A DNA stretch of 64,000 nt from Pseudomonas sp. CCI4.2 (GCF_034350045.1 NZ_CP133781.1:1766001-1830000); one strand, 5' to 3'. Counted from the first letter of the stretch, positions 1-9,365 are shown. Notes: generated from the sequence alone by a model not told the origin. Made by a program: numbers and translations.

Positions 1-812
1 ACGCGCGCACCGGCGGTGACAGTTTCGCTGAGCGGAAGGCTCAGGTCCGCAAGGGAAAGACGCAACGCCGACGCCTTGCCCTGGGCTGACAGCGCTTGAT
101 ATTCAGGGGTGCTGATGCGGTTGTAACAGCACGGCGCAATGGCGAGTTGCCCGCAACCGGCGTCGGCGGCGAGGCGCATCAGTTGCACGTGCAGGTCGCC
201 ACACGCGTGCAGGGCCACGGGCGTATGCCGACGGTGAACATGATCAGCGGCATCGGCGGCCAGGACGTTTTGTTGCCGATGCTCGGCATCGATCCCCAGC
301 CGCTGGCTGAGTTGATGGCCAGCGTCCACCAGCAGCGGATCGTGTTCCAGGCAGGTCAACGCTTGGCCGCGATGTGCCAAGTGCCGTCCGAGATGGCCTT
401 TGCCCGCGCACCAGTCGAGCCAATGCTCCGGGGCGTTTCGAAAACTCAGGGCGTCGGCGAACGCCTGGATCTGCTGCCACTTACGCCCCGGCACGTCGGC
501 GCCGCTATGCGCTGGAACCGGAACCAGCGCGGTGGTCGGCAATTCGCCAATGTCGCCCAGCGCAATGGATTGAGCGGCCAGTTGTGCGAACGGGGCCGGG
601 GCGAGGAGACGTTGTGGATGGTTGTGAGCGGCTTCGGCGTCTTCCAGTGAGCGCGAACGCAGCCATGCCGCCAACTCGGCGTGCTCAGACTCCCACGGCA
701 GCTCGCGGTGAGTAAACGGACGTGGCCGCCAGAGGGTTTGATGGGCCACCAGAAAATCGTCAAGTTCGCGAAACCGCTTACGAATCTGGTCGCCCTGAAG
801 TACGCCGATCAA
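1..812 (-). CDS. SAM-dependent methyltransferase, partial (3' end outside window)
   Basis: The frame is open from position 812 to the window edge (270 complete codons), so the C-terminus is missing. About half way along it carries a Rossmann-type motif DWCAGKGHLGR (SAM-binding loop of class I methyltransferases), and later LHACGDLH and APCCYN, a combination seen in the Methyltransf_32-type family annotated simply as methyltransferase in Pseudomonas. Substrate unknown. No ATG lies in frame near the start; the best start is TTG at 812, which overlaps the TGA stop of the binding-protein gene upstream (TTGA), suggesting coupled translation. A downstream GTG start is possible. The family call is firm from the motif; function and start are inference. 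Confidence 0.7.
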   Translation of the reverse strand, partial: MIGVLQGDQIRKRFRELDDFLVAHQTLWRPRPFTHRELPWESEHAELAAWLRSRSLEDAEAAHNHPQRLLAPAPFAQLAAQSIALGDIGELPTTALVPVPAHSGADVPGRKWQQIQAFADALSFRNAPEHWLDWCAGKGHLGRHLAHRGQALTCLEHDPLLVDAGHQLSQRLGIDAEHRQQNVLAADAADHVHRRHTPVALHACGDLHVQLMRLAADAGCGQLAIAPCCYNRISTPEYQALSAQGKASALRLSLADLSLPLSETVTAGAR

Positions 813-1573
813 AGAATGCTAAAGGGGAAATAGCGGTCGTTGATTTTCTTGTAGGTGCCGTCGTTGATGATGTCTTTCAGCGCGGCGTTCAATTGTTCGC
901 GTAGCGGGTCGCCTTTGCGCACGGCAATGCCAATCTTGTCGTTATCGACGACGGGCGCGCCTTTGAACTCATAGGATGCCCCCGCTTCGCTTTTGAGCCA
1001 TTCATAGCTGACGAATTTGTCCGCAAGCACGGCGTCCAGGTTGCCGGCACTCAGGTCGGCGTAGGCGTCTGCCTGGGTGTCATACAACGTGATGGTGGCA
1101 CCAACGCCGAGGTTGTCGTTTAGCCAGACCGCCGCCACCGTACCGCGTGCGGCGCCGATGGTTTTGCCGTTCAGGGTGTCTTTGAGGGTGGTTTTTTCGA
1201 TGTTCAATTCAGCGGCCTTGGGGCCGATGAATTGCAGCTTGTTGGAGTAATACGGGTCGGTGAAATCGACGAGTTGCTTGCGCTCCTCGGTGATCGACAT
1301 CGACGACACCAAGAAATTGAACTGATCAGCGTTCAGAGCCGGAATGATGGCGTCCCAATCGGAAGTCACCACGTCGCACTCGACTTTCATTTTTGCGCAC
1401 AGGGCATTGCCGATATCGACGTCAAAGCCCACGACCTGGCCGCTGGCGTCTTTGCTGTTGAAGGGTGGGTAGGCGGCCTGTACGCCCATTTTCATTTTGT
1501 CCGCAGCAACCGCACCGGTCGCGAACGCCAGCGTGGCGATGGCGGCCAGGAGGAACTTTTTGCAGGTCTTCAT
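809..1573 (-). CDS. Periplasmic amino-acid ABC transporter substrate-binding protein
   Basis: 254 residues. The first ~23 residues are a classic Sec signal peptide (MKTCKKF, hydrophobic core, AVAA cleavage). The rest is a type-3 solute-binding protein: YPPF near the mature N-terminus, GFDVDIGNALC, the substrate-contact segments SSMSIT and R..DFTDPYY, and an AARGT segment for the ligand carboxylate. Length and motifs fit the lysine/arginine/ornithine or histidine binding group, but the exact ligand cannot be read. No permease or ATPase gene is adjacent, so it probably serves a transporter encoded elsewhere. The start has a good GGAG Shine-Dalgarno about 8 bases upstream. Its stop overlaps the TTG start of the methyltransferase. 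Confidence 0.88.
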   Translation of the reverse strand: MKTCKKFLLAAIATLAFATGAVAADKMKMGVQAAYPPFNSKDASGQVVGFDVDIGNALCAKMKVECDVVTSDWDAIIPALNADQFNFLVSSMSITEERKQLVDFTDPYYSNKLQFIGPKAAELNIEKTTLKDTLNGKTIGAARGTVAAVWLNDNLGVGATITLYDTQADAYADLSAGNLDAVLADKFVSYEWLKSEAGASYEFKGAPVVDNDKIGIAVRKGDPLREQLNAALKDIINDGTYKKINDRYFPFSIL

Positions 1574-2097
1574 TCGGTTGCTCCGTGAGCGGTGGCCGGC
1601 GTTGGAATAGGCGCAACATTATCGTAAATGCGGGTTAGAGCGGCGTTATTGTTGATGGAAACCCCGTGTAAAAGTTGCGCAGGCGAGGGTTGCCTGCAAA
1701 ACAACGGTCGGTATGGAAATACTTGCCCACAATCTCTGTTGGCGCTTCTGTGGATAACATGTTCACGGTCCTCTCTAGGCCACGTCCCATGTGGCTTAGC
1801 GTCGCATGATCAAAAAATGACCAATAGTGTTCCCTAACTATACTTTTGGATAAGTCACGGTTTTTCTTGAGTTTTTCCACAGGCAAAATCCTACTTGCCC
1901 ACAATTGCTGTGGGTGGGTCTGTGGATAAGTTGTTGGCTAAAGGCTGCGGAGGGCGGCGGGGTTGGTGTTGGCGGGCAGTGGTTGATCTTTGATCAATAC
2001 GGGACTCTGTAAGAGCCAACCTGTTGGCGAAGCCTCAAAGCTGACTCGCCGCGAAAAAATTTTCGCCAACACGTTGGTTCCTACAGAGTTTGTGGAC
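1574..2097. other. Intergenic region with DnaA-box-like repeats and a REP pair
   Basis: 524 bases without a credible gene. The left half holds two direct repeats, each with ACTTGCCCACAA followed within ~30 bases by TGTGGATAA (exact DnaA-box consensus, at 1749-1757 and 1921-1929), plus TTTTCCACA at 1874-1882 and a GCCAC/GTGGC hairpin near 1779-1797. A second cluster of the same kind lies at 49.43-49.63 kb. The right end holds an inverted REP pair (2005-2088) between the convergent-side ends of gbcA and its neighbour. Confidence 0.6.
2005..2088. repeat. Inverted REP-like pair (family GAGCCAAC..GTTGGCGAA)
   Basis: CTGTAAGAGCCAACCTGTTG and its reverse complement form (CCAACACGTTGGTTCCTACAG) face each other across ~35 bases. 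The same family recurs at 4861-4940 and 53666-53742, as single arms near 22.77, 51.70 and 57.83 kb, and in a diverged form near 57.43 kb. Confidence 0.75.
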
Positions 2098-3396
2098 TTA
2101 CTCGTGATTAACCGCAACACCTTTCAAATACGGTGCGGGTGCTGCGCCGAGGTTCTCGAGCATCCGGGCGCTGTACCAGTCGATAAAGTTGATCACACCA
2201 AACTCATACGTTTGCGAGTACGGGCCTGGTTGGTAAGCGGTGGAGTTAATACCGCGTTGGTTTTCTTCGGCCAGACGACGGTCCTGGTCATTGGTGGCGT
2301 CCCAGACTTCGCGCATGCGTGCGACGTCGTAATCCTCGCCTTCTACTGCGTCTTTGTGGACCAGCCACTTGGTGGTGACCATGGTTTCCTGCGCGCCCAG
2401 TGGCCATACGGTAAAGACGATGATGTGATCGCCCATGCAGTGGTTCCACGAGTGCGGCAGGTGCAAGATGCGCATCGAGCCCAAGTCAGGATTCTGGATC
2501 CGGCCCATTAACTTTTTGCTGCCCTGTTTGCCGTCCAAGGTCATCGACACCGTGCCTTTGAGCAATGGCATGCGCACGATGCGGTTACGCAGGCCGAAGC
2601 TGGCGTGGGCGAAAGGAATCTTCTCGGCTTCCCACGCGGCGGCAGACGTAGCAACGTGATCCTTAAACGCTTGGTTGGCGCGCGGGTCGGTGACGTCGTC
2701 CCACTCCAGCAGGGTTTTCAGCAGCTCTGGGTGCGCCGCGTTGCAGTGGTAGCACTCGCGGTTGTTTTCCAGCACCAGTTTCCAGTTGGCCTTCTCCATC
2801 AAGGTGGTTTGCACCGCCACCTTGGTGTTCTCCATGTCATACGGTTCCATGTAATGAGTCAGCGTCTGCAGGAAGTCGTCAATAGCTGATGGCTTTTCAG
2901 CCAGGCTGATGAAGATATAACCGCCCGCTGTTTTCACGTGCACTGGCTTGAGGCCGTACTGCTTCATGTCGAAGTCGTCGCCCATTTCGGAGCCGGCGAA
3001 CAACAGGCGCCCATCAAGCTCGTACGTCCACTGGTGGTATTGGCATACCAACTTGGCAACCTTGCCTTTTTCCGCGGTACACAAACGCGAGCCGCGGTGA
3101 CGGCAGACGTTGTGAAACGCGTACACCTGCCCCTCAGCGCCACGAATCACGATGATCGGGTTCTTGCCGATCTGCAAAGTCAGGTAATTACCCTTGGTCG
3201 GGATCTCGCAGGTCATGCCCGCGATCAACCACTCTTTTTGAAAGATTTCCTGCATGTCGATTTCATAAAGCCGTTCATCGCTGTAGAAAGGCTGCGGTAG
3301 CGAAAACGTGCGTTCGCGGTTCTGCAGCATTTCGGCGGTGGCCTTACGTGCGGGTTCCAGCGGATCGCCCAAGCTCAAGGTTGCGGTGACGTCCAT
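2098..3396 (-). CDS. gbcA: Glycine betaine demethylase, Rieske oxygenase subunit GbcA
   Basis: 432 residues, full length for the family. It is the terminal oxygenase that removes one methyl from glycine betaine to give dimethylglycine and formaldehyde, using electrons from GbcB. Cys98-x-His100 and Cys118-x2-His121 bind the Rieske 2Fe-2S cluster. ENNRECYHCNAAHPELL around residues 210-226 holds the His pair of the mononuclear iron site (C-terminal RHO catalytic domain). It is transcribed away from gbcB, and the two share a 349-bp promoter region; in P. aeruginosa both are under the AraC-type activator GbdR. I could not identify a GbdR site with certainty. Confidence 0.95.
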   Translation of the reverse strand: MDVTATLSLGDPLEPARKATAEMLQNRERTFSLPQPFYSDERLYEIDMQEIFQKEWLIAGMTCEIPTKGNYLTLQIGKNPIIVIRGAEGQVYAFHNVCRHRGSRLCTAEKGKVAKLVCQYHQWTYELDGRLLFAGSEMGDDFDMKQYGLKPVHVKTAGGYIFISLAEKPSAIDDFLQTLTHYMEPYDMENTKVAVQTTLMEKANWKLVLENNRECYHCNAAHPELLKTLLEWDDVTDPRANQAFKDHVATSAAAWEAEKIPFAHASFGLRNRIVRMPLLKGTVSMTLDGKQGSKKLMGRIQNPDLGSMRILHLPHSWNHCMGDHIIVFTVWPLGAQETMVTTKWLVHKDAVEGEDYDVARMREVWDATNDQDRRLAEENQRGINSTAYQPGPYSQTYEFGVINFIDWYSARMLENLGAAPAPYLKGVAVNHE

Positions 3397-3745
3397 CTTT
3401 CAAGTCCTCATGACCGTTTTCGAGCGGTCGGCGAATAGGGCTAATACGGTTGTTTGTAGCAGTAGCACGCAGGGTGTCGGTACGATTGCCGCCCATGCTT
3501 TATGAATGGCGTTCTTACAGGTTTCTTATAAAAAAACTCACAAATTCTTAACGCCGAGTGTGCAGTCGGTCGCTGACTGATCCTTATCCATGGGCGACAT
3601 GGCCGAATCCGTTTCCGACGCGCTAACCCCAGTCGTTGGGGGCTGGTTGCGATAAGTACGTCGATGTCGCAGATAGGTAAGTGGCCACACGGCGCCTTAC
3701 GCAGAATCCGCACCATAAGGTCGACATTCGACCGTGGAGATAAGC
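3397..3745. other. Divergent gbcA/gbcB promoter region
   Basis: 349 bases between two divergent genes of one pathway. A short inverted repeat (GACCG...CGGTC) sits at 3412-3429 just upstream of gbcA. An A/T-rich stretch lies around 3525-3550. No promoter elements are clear enough to assign. Confidence 0.4.
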
Positions 3746-4846
3746 ATGTCCAACACTTTCCTTAATCCGGTAAATACCCAGACATGGGCTAATGGCCGCC
3801 ACCCTGTGCGCGTCGTCAAGGTGATCCAGGAAACCTGGGACGTGCGAACCTTCTGCTTTATGGCTGATCAGCCGATCATGTTCTTTTTCAAGCCCGGTCA
3901 GTTCGTGACATTGGAGTTGGAGATAGACGGTGTGCCGGTGATGCGTTCCTACACCATTTCCAGCTCACCGTCGGTGCCCTACAGCTTCTCGATCACCATC
4001 AAGCGCGTGCCCGGCGGCAAGGTCTCCAATTACCTGCACGACACGCTGCACGAAGGTCAGGAGTTGGCAGTACACGGTCCGGTGGGGCTGTTCAATGCCA
4101 TGGACTTCCCGAACCCGAAAATTCTTTACCTCAGCGGCGGGGTCGGTATTACCCCGGTGATGTCCATGGCCCGCTGGTTCTACGACACCAACGCCAATGT
4201 CGACATGGTCTTCGTCCACAGCGCCCGCACGCCGAAAGACATCATCTACCACCGTGAACTGGAACACATGGCGTCGCGGATCGACAACTTCAGCCTGCAC
4301 CTGATTTGTGAAAAGCACGGTCTGGGCGAGCCGTGGGCCGGTTATCGCGGTTATTTGAACCAGAAGATGCTGGAATTGATGGTTCCTGACTTTCTGGATC
4401 GTGAAGTGTTCTGTTGCGGGCCTACGCCCTACATGAGCGCCGTCAAGCGACTGCTGGAAGCCAACGGCTTCAACATGGCTCAGTATCACGAAGAGTCATT
4501 CGGTGCGACGCCACCGGAAGCCCGTGCCGATGCGGTTGAGCAAGCCGAAATTGCCGCCGATGCGCCGGAACTCGATGTGGCGGACCTGCATCAGGTGGAA
4601 TTCCTTTCGTCCGGCAAAAGCATTCGTGTTGCGCCAGGCGAAACCGTCCACGCCGCGGCTGCCAAACTCGGCCTGCTGATCCCGAAAGCCTGTGGCATGG
4701 GCATCTGCGGGACGTGCAAGGTAATGAAACTTGGCGGAGAAGTGGAAATGGAACACAACGGCGGTATCACCGACGAAGACGTGGCCGAAGGCTACATCTT
4801 GTCGTGCTGTAGCGTGCCAAAGGGCGATGTGCGGATCGATTTCTGA
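3746..4846 (+). CDS. gbcB: Glycine betaine demethylase reductase GbcB
   Basis: 366 residues. It carries electrons from NAD(P)H to the Rieske oxygenase GbcA. Order of domains: FAD-binding barrel (RSYTISSSP flavin motif near residue 75), NAD-binding domain (LSGGVGITPVMSMAR near residue 130 and FCCGPTPYM near 220), then a C-terminal plant-type ferredoxin with CGMGICGTC and a fourth Cys near the end. The ATG at 3746 is chosen over an in-frame GTG at 3734 because GGAG lies 7 bases before the ATG. A REP pair follows the stop. Confidence 0.95.
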   Translation: MSNTFLNPVNTQTWANGRHPVRVVKVIQETWDVRTFCFMADQPIMFFFKPGQFVTLELEIDGVPVMRSYTISSSPSVPYSFSITIKRVPGGKVSNYLHDTLHEGQELAVHGPVGLFNAMDFPNPKILYLSGGVGITPVMSMARWFYDTNANVDMVFVHSARTPKDIIYHRELEHMASRIDNFSLHLICEKHGLGEPWAGYRGYLNQKMLELMVPDFLDREVFCCGPTPYMSAVKRLLEANGFNMAQYHEESFGATPPEARADAVEQAEIAADAPELDVADLHQVEFLSSGKSIRVAPGETVHAAAAKLGLLIPKACGMGICGTCKVMKLGGEVEMEHNGGITDEDVAEGYILSCCSVPKGDVRIDF

Positions 4847-4860
4847 TCGGAAGCACACCT

Positions 4861-4940
4861 CTGTAGGAGCCAACGTGTTGGCGAAGGCTTGATGCGGTTA
4901 AACATACTAAACCGCCTCGCCAACACGTTGGCTTCTACAG
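4861..4940. repeat. Inverted REP-like pair between convergent genes
   Basis: CTGTAGGAGCCAACGTGTTG faces its inverted copy (CCAACACGTTGGCTTCTACAG). It lies between the stops of gbcB (+) and the chemoreceptor (-), a position where the hairpin could end transcription from both sides. Confidence 0.8.
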
Positions 4941-4944
4941 ATTT

Positions 4945-6570
4945 TTACAGCCTGAAGCGCTGAACCATGCTGCTCAGGTCGATGGCCAGACGCGACAGCT
5001 CGCTGCTGGCGGAGCTGGTCTGGGTCGCACCGGTGGCCGATTGCACTGACAGGTCGCGGATGTTCACCAGATTACGGTCCACTTCGCGGGCGACTTGTGC
5101 CTGCTCTTCCGCCGCGCTGGCGATCACCAGGTTGCGCTCGTTAATCTGCACGATGGCGGCGTTGATGGTGTCCAGCGCCAGGCCTGCGCCTTTAGCGATG
5201 TTCAGCGTTGACTCGGCACGCTCGGTGCTGTTGCGCATGGAGTTCACCGCCTGCTCCGTACCGCCCTGAATGCTGCCGATCATCCGTTCGATTTCGCTGG
5301 TGGACTGCTGCGTGCGGTGCGCCAATGCGCGAACTTCGTCGGCTACTACCGCAAAACCACGACCGGCCTCACCGGCGCGTGCGGCTTCGATGGCGGCGTT
5401 GAGCGCCAGCAAATTGGTCTGGTCGGCCAAGCCGCGAATAACGTCCAGCACCTTGCCGATGTCACGGGATTCATTGGCCAGGTTGCCGATCAGTTCTGCG
5501 GTGCTTTGCACGTCGCCGCTCATGCGCTCGATAGCGCCCACGGTTTCCATGACCAATTCACGGCCATCGCTTGCCGACGTGGTGGCATCTTTCGAGGCGT
5601 CGGAGGTGCTGACGGCATTACGCGCGACTTCTTCCACGGCGGTGGTCATTTGGTTGACTGCCGTCGCCGCTTGTTCAATTTCTTTGTTTTGCTGTGCCAA
5701 ACCCCGAGCGCTTTCATCGGTCACGGTGTTTAGCTCTTCTGCCGCCGACGCCAACTGGGTGGCGGAGCCTGAAATGTGGTTCAGCGTGTCCCGCAGTTTG
5801 GCCTGCATCTTTTGCATGGCTTTCAGCAGGCGACCGATTTCGTCACTGCCTTCAACCTTGATTTGACGCGTCAGATTACCTTCCGCGATGTCTTCGGCGA
5901 CCAATAAAGCTTCCGAGACCGGGTGCGTAATGCTGTTGGTCAGCAGCCAGGCGAACAGTATCGTCAGGACAGTCGCGATGATGAGCAGCCCGACCACCAT
6001 ATTGAACGCCAGCGAATATTGATCGGCCCCTTCCTGATTGGCGGTGGCCATTTGCTGGGTATTGATATCAACCAGTTTCGTCAGCACGACGTTCATCTGG
6101 TCCGAGTTGTTTTGAAGGTCAACACTGAGCAGAACATTCAGTTCTTCGAGCTTGTCGGCCCGGCTCAGGGCTCGCATGCGGTCTTCAAGCTGGCGGTACT
6201 GAGAGACCAACTGCAGAAACTGGTTATAGATGCCTTGCTCTTCAGCGCCGTTGATCAGTTTTTCATAACTGGCTTGGGCTTCGGTGACCATCTGATCGCG
6301 TTTGGTCATCGAGTCTAAGATTTTATCTTGGGTGGCAGGATCGCGGTTTTGCGCCAGGCGATAAGACAGCACGCGCAAACGGACGCTGTGCTCAATCAGC
6401 TTGTCCAGGTTTCTGATACTGGGCAGGGTGTTGTGGGTGACGACCTCGCCCGCCACGCGGATTCTGCTCATTTGCGTCAGGGCGAAAACACCCAGGATCA
6501 GCATCAGTGCGCCGATCAAGGAAAACCCGAGAAATGCGCGCGGTGCGATATTGATATTTCGAAGGGACAT
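4945..6570 (-). CDS. Methyl-accepting chemotaxis protein
   Basis: 541 residues. An N-terminal membrane helix (about 13-32), a periplasmic mostly helical sensing region of ~155 residues compatible with a four-helix-bundle ligand domain, a second membrane helix (about 190-212), a HAMP linker, and the long cytoplasmic signalling coiled coil with the highly conserved tip ([20 protein letters not shown]). Ends in SSMVQRFRL without a CheR-tethering pentapeptide. It should signal through CheW/CheA to the flagella. The ligand is unknown; a neighbouring betaine pathway makes betaine-related compounds a reasonable but untested guess. Confidence 0.92.
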   Translation of the reverse strand: MSLRNINIAPRAFLGFSLIGALMLILGVFALTQMSRIRVAGEVVTHNTLPSIRNLDKLIEHSVRLRVLSYRLAQNRDPATQDKILDSMTKRDQMVTEAQASYEKLINGAEEQGIYNQFLQLVSQYRQLEDRMRALSRADKLEELNVLLSVDLQNNSDQMNVVLTKLVDINTQQMATANQEGADQYSLAFNMVVGLLIIATVLTILFAWLLTNSITHPVSEALLVAEDIAEGNLTRQIKVEGSDEIGRLLKAMQKMQAKLRDTLNHISGSATQLASAAEELNTVTDESARGLAQQNKEIEQAATAVNQMTTAVEEVARNAVSTSDASKDATTSASDGRELVMETVGAIERMSGDVQSTAELIGNLANESRDIGKVLDVIRGLADQTNLLALNAAIEAARAGEAGRGFAVVADEVRALAHRTQQSTSEIERMIGSIQGGTEQAVNSMRNSTERAESTLNIAKGAGLALDTINAAIVQINERNLVIASAAEEQAQVAREVDRNLVNIRDLSVQSATGATQTSSASSELSRLAIDLSSMVQRFRL

Positions 6571-6813
6571 AGGATTTCCAGGAGGCGCGCATTCCGCGCA
6601 GCGAGAGCAAATAGAGAGCAGCCTGTATCACCTATCGGACACAAGACTAAAGTCTTGAGGGTATTAACCGAGTATTTGTTGTCTTTCGAATAGGTCCGGC
6701 GATTCGCAGGAACCAGACCGCAAAAATGCAGTCAGTAACACTCGTTATGCGTATACGGTGGGGTAAGTTTTCTTTATCGTGTGCGCCCCTTGAAATTTGC
6801 TCGAGAAATCAAA

Positions 6814-7047
6814 ATGTTGGAAGCATCCCTGAGTCAATTGGAACAACTGGTCGGTGACCTGGTGCAGCAGAATCAGGCACTACAAACTGCTAATTCGCAA
6901 TTAAATGCAGCGCTGGCGCAAGTGAAGGATGAGAACGACAGTCTTCAATTGAATATGCTGGAGCAAGAAGAAAAACAGGGCGCAACTGCCGCCCGGATTC
7001 AGGCACTGGTTGACCGTGCCACCCGCGTTACCGCTGTCAGCGCATGA
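6814..7047 (+). CDS. ZapB-like coiled-coil protein (TIGR02449 type)
   Basis: 77 residues, almost wholly a coiled coil with leucine/glutamine heptads (LEQLVGDLVQQNQAL onward). Small proteins like this normally precede zapA in pseudomonads and resemble ZapB. ATG at 6814 is preferred over an upstream in-frame GTG at 6781; the Shine-Dalgarno is weak in both cases. The stop overlaps the next ATG (ATGA at 7044-7047), so it is translationally coupled to the ZapA-like gene. Function inferred from neighbour and coiled coil only. Confidence 0.65.
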   Translation: MLEASLSQLEQLVGDLVQQNQALQTANSQLNAALAQVKDENDSLQLNMLEQEEKQGATAARIQALVDRATRVTAVSA

Positions 7048-7346
7048 GTACCGACAGGGACGGGATCAAAGTCGTCTCGATTCTGGGCAACGATTATTCG
7101 ATCAAAGCACCCATTGGAGAAGAGCAGACCCTGCTGGAAGCCGCCGTTATGCTCAAGCAAGCGCTGGCAGACACCAAGCGCAAATACCCGAGCTTGATCG
7201 GTGACAAGCTGCTGGTGCTGGCCGCGTTGAACCTGTGTTCGCAGCAAGTCGAACTCAAGCAGCGGCACAAAAAGGAACTCAACCGTTATCAAGAGCAAGT
7301 CAGCGCCACGGTTGAAGTGATTTCCAAGACCATTGCCCAAGGCTGA
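7044..7346 (+). CDS. ZapA-like cell-division protein, probable paralogue
   Basis: 100 residues. The N-terminal half has the ZapA fold signature (VVSILGNDYSIKAP, then ALLEAA-type helix and LVLAALNLC) and the C-terminal half is a coiled coil (KQRHKKELNRYQ). ZapA cross-links FtsZ filaments. The usual pseudomonad zapA sits directly before the 6S RNA gene and a formyl-THF cyclo-ligase gene; here a REP pair and ltaE follow instead, so this is likely a second, diverged copy. Whether it acts in division is not known. Confidence 0.65.
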   Translation: MSTDRDGIKVVSILGNDYSIKAPIGEEQTLLEAAVMLKQALADTKRKYPSLIGDKLLVLAALNLCSQQVELKQRHKKELNRYQEQVSATVEVISKTIAQG

Positions 7347-7370
7347 ATCGAGCCGGTAGTGCGGTGCAAC

Positions 7371-7460
7371 TCTGTGGGACCGAATTCATTCGGGAAGGAA
7401 ACAACGCGGTGTTACCGACAGTCCGCGCCGCCCAATTCCCGAATAAATTCGGTCCCACAG
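7371..7460. repeat. Inverted REP-like pair (family GGGACCGAATTCATTCGGG)
   Basis: CTGTGGGACCGAATTCATTC and its inverted partner (CGAATAAATTCGGTCCCACAG) form a long hairpin between the convergent zapA-like and ltaE genes. Same family at 16805-16891, 46159-46215 and 57907-57985, and as single arms near 22.83, 42.71 and 57.34 kb. Confidence 0.8.
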
Positions 7461-7479
7461 AAAAGCCACCAATCTGCAT

Positions 7480-8523
7480 TTATCCCGCCTGCATCACTAA
7501 CCGAATGTCCGCCGCCAATTCACGTACGCGGTCTTCTTCGGTGTCCCACGAACACATGAACCTTGCGCCGCCGTCGCCTATAAACGTGTAGAAGCGCCAG
7601 CCCTTGTTGGTCAACGCCTTGATCGTCGGCTCTGACATCTGCAAGAACACGCCATTGGCCTGCACCGGGAACATCAATTCCACGCCGGGAATGTCTTTCA
7701 CCAACTCCGCGAGCAGTTGCGCGCACTGGTTGGCATGACGCGCGTGTTTGAGCCATGCGTCGTTTTCCAGCAGGCCGACCCACGGAGCTGAAAGGAAGCG
7801 CATCTTCGACGCTAGCTGCCCGGCTTGTTTACAACGGTAGTCAAAGTCTTCAGCCAGCGTGTGGTTAAAAAACAGAATGGCTTCGCCCACCGCCATACCG
7901 TTTTTAGTCCCGCCAAAACACAGCACATCAATCCCGGCTTTCCACGTCAGCTCGGCAGGCGTGCAGTTAAGGAAGGCGCAGGCATTGGAAAACCGCGCGC
8001 CGTCCATGTGCAGGTGCAGACCGAGTTCTTTGCAGGTGGCGCTGATGGCCTTGAGTTCTTCGATTTGATAAACGCTGCCGACTTCAGTCGCTTGGGTCAA
8101 TGTCACGACGCGGGGCTTGGGGTAGTGAATGTCCTGACGCTTGAGTGCGACTTCGCGAATCGATTCCGGGGTCAGCTTGCCGTTCTCGCTGCGGGCAGTC
8201 AGCAGCTTGGAACCGTTAGAGAAGAACTCCGGCGCGCCGCATTCGTCGGTTTCGACGTGGGCGGTTTCCGAGCAGATGACGCTGTGGTAACTCTGGCACA
8301 ACGACGACAACGCCAGGGAGTTAGCGGCGGTGCCGTTAAAGGCGAAAAACACTTCGCAGTCGGTTTCGAACAATTGACGGAAATGATCCGACGCGCGAGC
8401 GGTCCACTCATCATCGCCGTACGCTCGTTGATGGCCGTGGTTGGCCTGTTCCATGGCAGCCCAGGCCTCGGGGCAAATCCCTGAGTAGTTGTCGCTGGCA
8501 AACTGCTGGCTTTTATCTGTCAT
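7480..8523 (-). CDS. ltaE: Low-specificity L-threonine aldolase
   Basis: 347 residues. PLP enzyme (beta-eliminating lyase / aspartate aminotransferase fold) that cleaves L-threonine or allo-threonine to glycine and acetaldehyde. The PLP lysine lies in FGGTKNGMAVGE; HMDGARFSNA carries the cofactor-contacting Asp, and ETAHVETDECGAPE is the usual substrate segment. The start at 8523 (MTDKSQQF) matches the family length; an upstream in-frame ATG at 8556 would add 11 residues. It fits the glycine/serine theme of glyA downstream. Confidence 0.92.
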   Translation of the reverse strand: MTDKSQQFASDNYSGICPEAWAAMEQANHGHQRAYGDDEWTARASDHFRQLFETDCEVFFAFNGTAANSLALSSLCQSYHSVICSETAHVETDECGAPEFFSNGSKLLTARSENGKLTPESIREVALKRQDIHYPKPRVVTLTQATEVGSVYQIEELKAISATCKELGLHLHMDGARFSNACAFLNCTPAELTWKAGIDVLCFGGTKNGMAVGEAILFFNHTLAEDFDYRCKQAGQLASKMRFLSAPWVGLLENDAWLKHARHANQCAQLLAELVKDIPGVELMFPVQANGVFLQMSEPTIKALTNKGWRFYTFIGDGGARFMCSWDTEEDRVRELAADIRLVMQAG

Positions 8524-8617
8524 GGCCGATTCCCTGTGATCGAAGATGGTGCGCACTTTAACGAAGATTGCGGGCTCAGGTCATGGGTTGTTCTGTTTAG
8601 CTGGACCCTGGAGTGTT

Positions 8618-9346
8618 ATGAAGCTGTCGAAAACGGAGCCAAGAGACGCTGCGCTGGACCTTTTGAAGTGGCTGGCGATGCTGAGCATGGTGCTCGATCA
8701 TCTGCGCTACTTGGGCTGGTCGCTGAACGTTCTGTATGTGCCCGGACGGATGGCCTTTGCGTTGTTTTGCCTGGCGATTGCCGTCAATCTTGCGCGTAAA
8801 GGTCCGGGGCAGGGCATGCAGTGGCGTTATTTGGGATGGATGGTGGTGTTTGCCTGTGTGGCGGAACTGCCCTATCGCCTGTACATGTCGGCTGATGCAA
8901 CGACGTTGAGCGTGATGCCGACGTTGGCCGTAGGGCTGCTGGTGGCGCGGGGCTGGATTGATCGCACGGTTTCGGCGTCGGTGCTGGCAGGCTTGGCATT
9001 GCTGCTGGGGTGGGTTTTTCGCGAGCAGTTGATGTTCGGCTTTTATGGTGCACTGTTGCCGTTGTCGGTTTTATGGGTCCTGCACCGGCCTTGGTACGCC
9101 GCGCTGTTGCCGGGGGCGGTATGTCTGGCGAGCAATGCCTGGCCGGAAATGTTTGCCGGCGCCAGTTGGGGTGACCCGGTATCGATTGGCGGGATTATCG
9201 CGTGCTTATTTGCACCGCTGATGGGGCTGGCGATCTTGCGTTCCCACCCACCTATCGCGATTTGGCCCATGCGCCGCTGGGCATATGCGATCTATCCTGT
9301 GCATTTTTTAGTGTTATTGGCCGTGCGGCGACTAGCAGAGCTGTAG
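8618..9346 (+). CDS. TraX-like integral membrane protein
   Basis: 242 residues, about seven or eight membrane segments. LDLLKWLAMLSMVLDHLRY and GRMAFALFCLAIAVNL are typical of the TraX family (named from the F-plasmid pilin acetylase, but common on chromosomes). The C-terminus has YAIYPVHFLVLL, also family-like and similar to acyltransferase-3 membrane proteins. The ATG at 8618 has GGAG 6 bases upstream, so I prefer it to an in-frame ATG at 8546. Chromosomal function unknown. Confidence 0.75.
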   Translation: MKLSKTEPRDAALDLLKWLAMLSMVLDHLRYLGWSLNVLYVPGRMAFALFCLAIAVNLARKGPGQGMQWRYLGWMVVFACVAELPYRLYMSADATTLSVMPTLAVGLLVARGWIDRTVSASVLAGLALLLGWVFREQLMFGFYGALLPLSVLWVLHRPWYAALLPGAVCLASNAWPEMFAGASWGDPVSIGGIIACLFAPLMGLAILRSHPPIAIWPMRRWAYAIYPVHFLVLLAVRRLAEL

Positions 9347-9365
9347 GTGGGGCCGCCGTACATTC

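Noticed and set aside
7347..7480. 6S RNA gene expected after zapA
   Set aside because: The gap holds only a REP pair; no 6S-like sequence.
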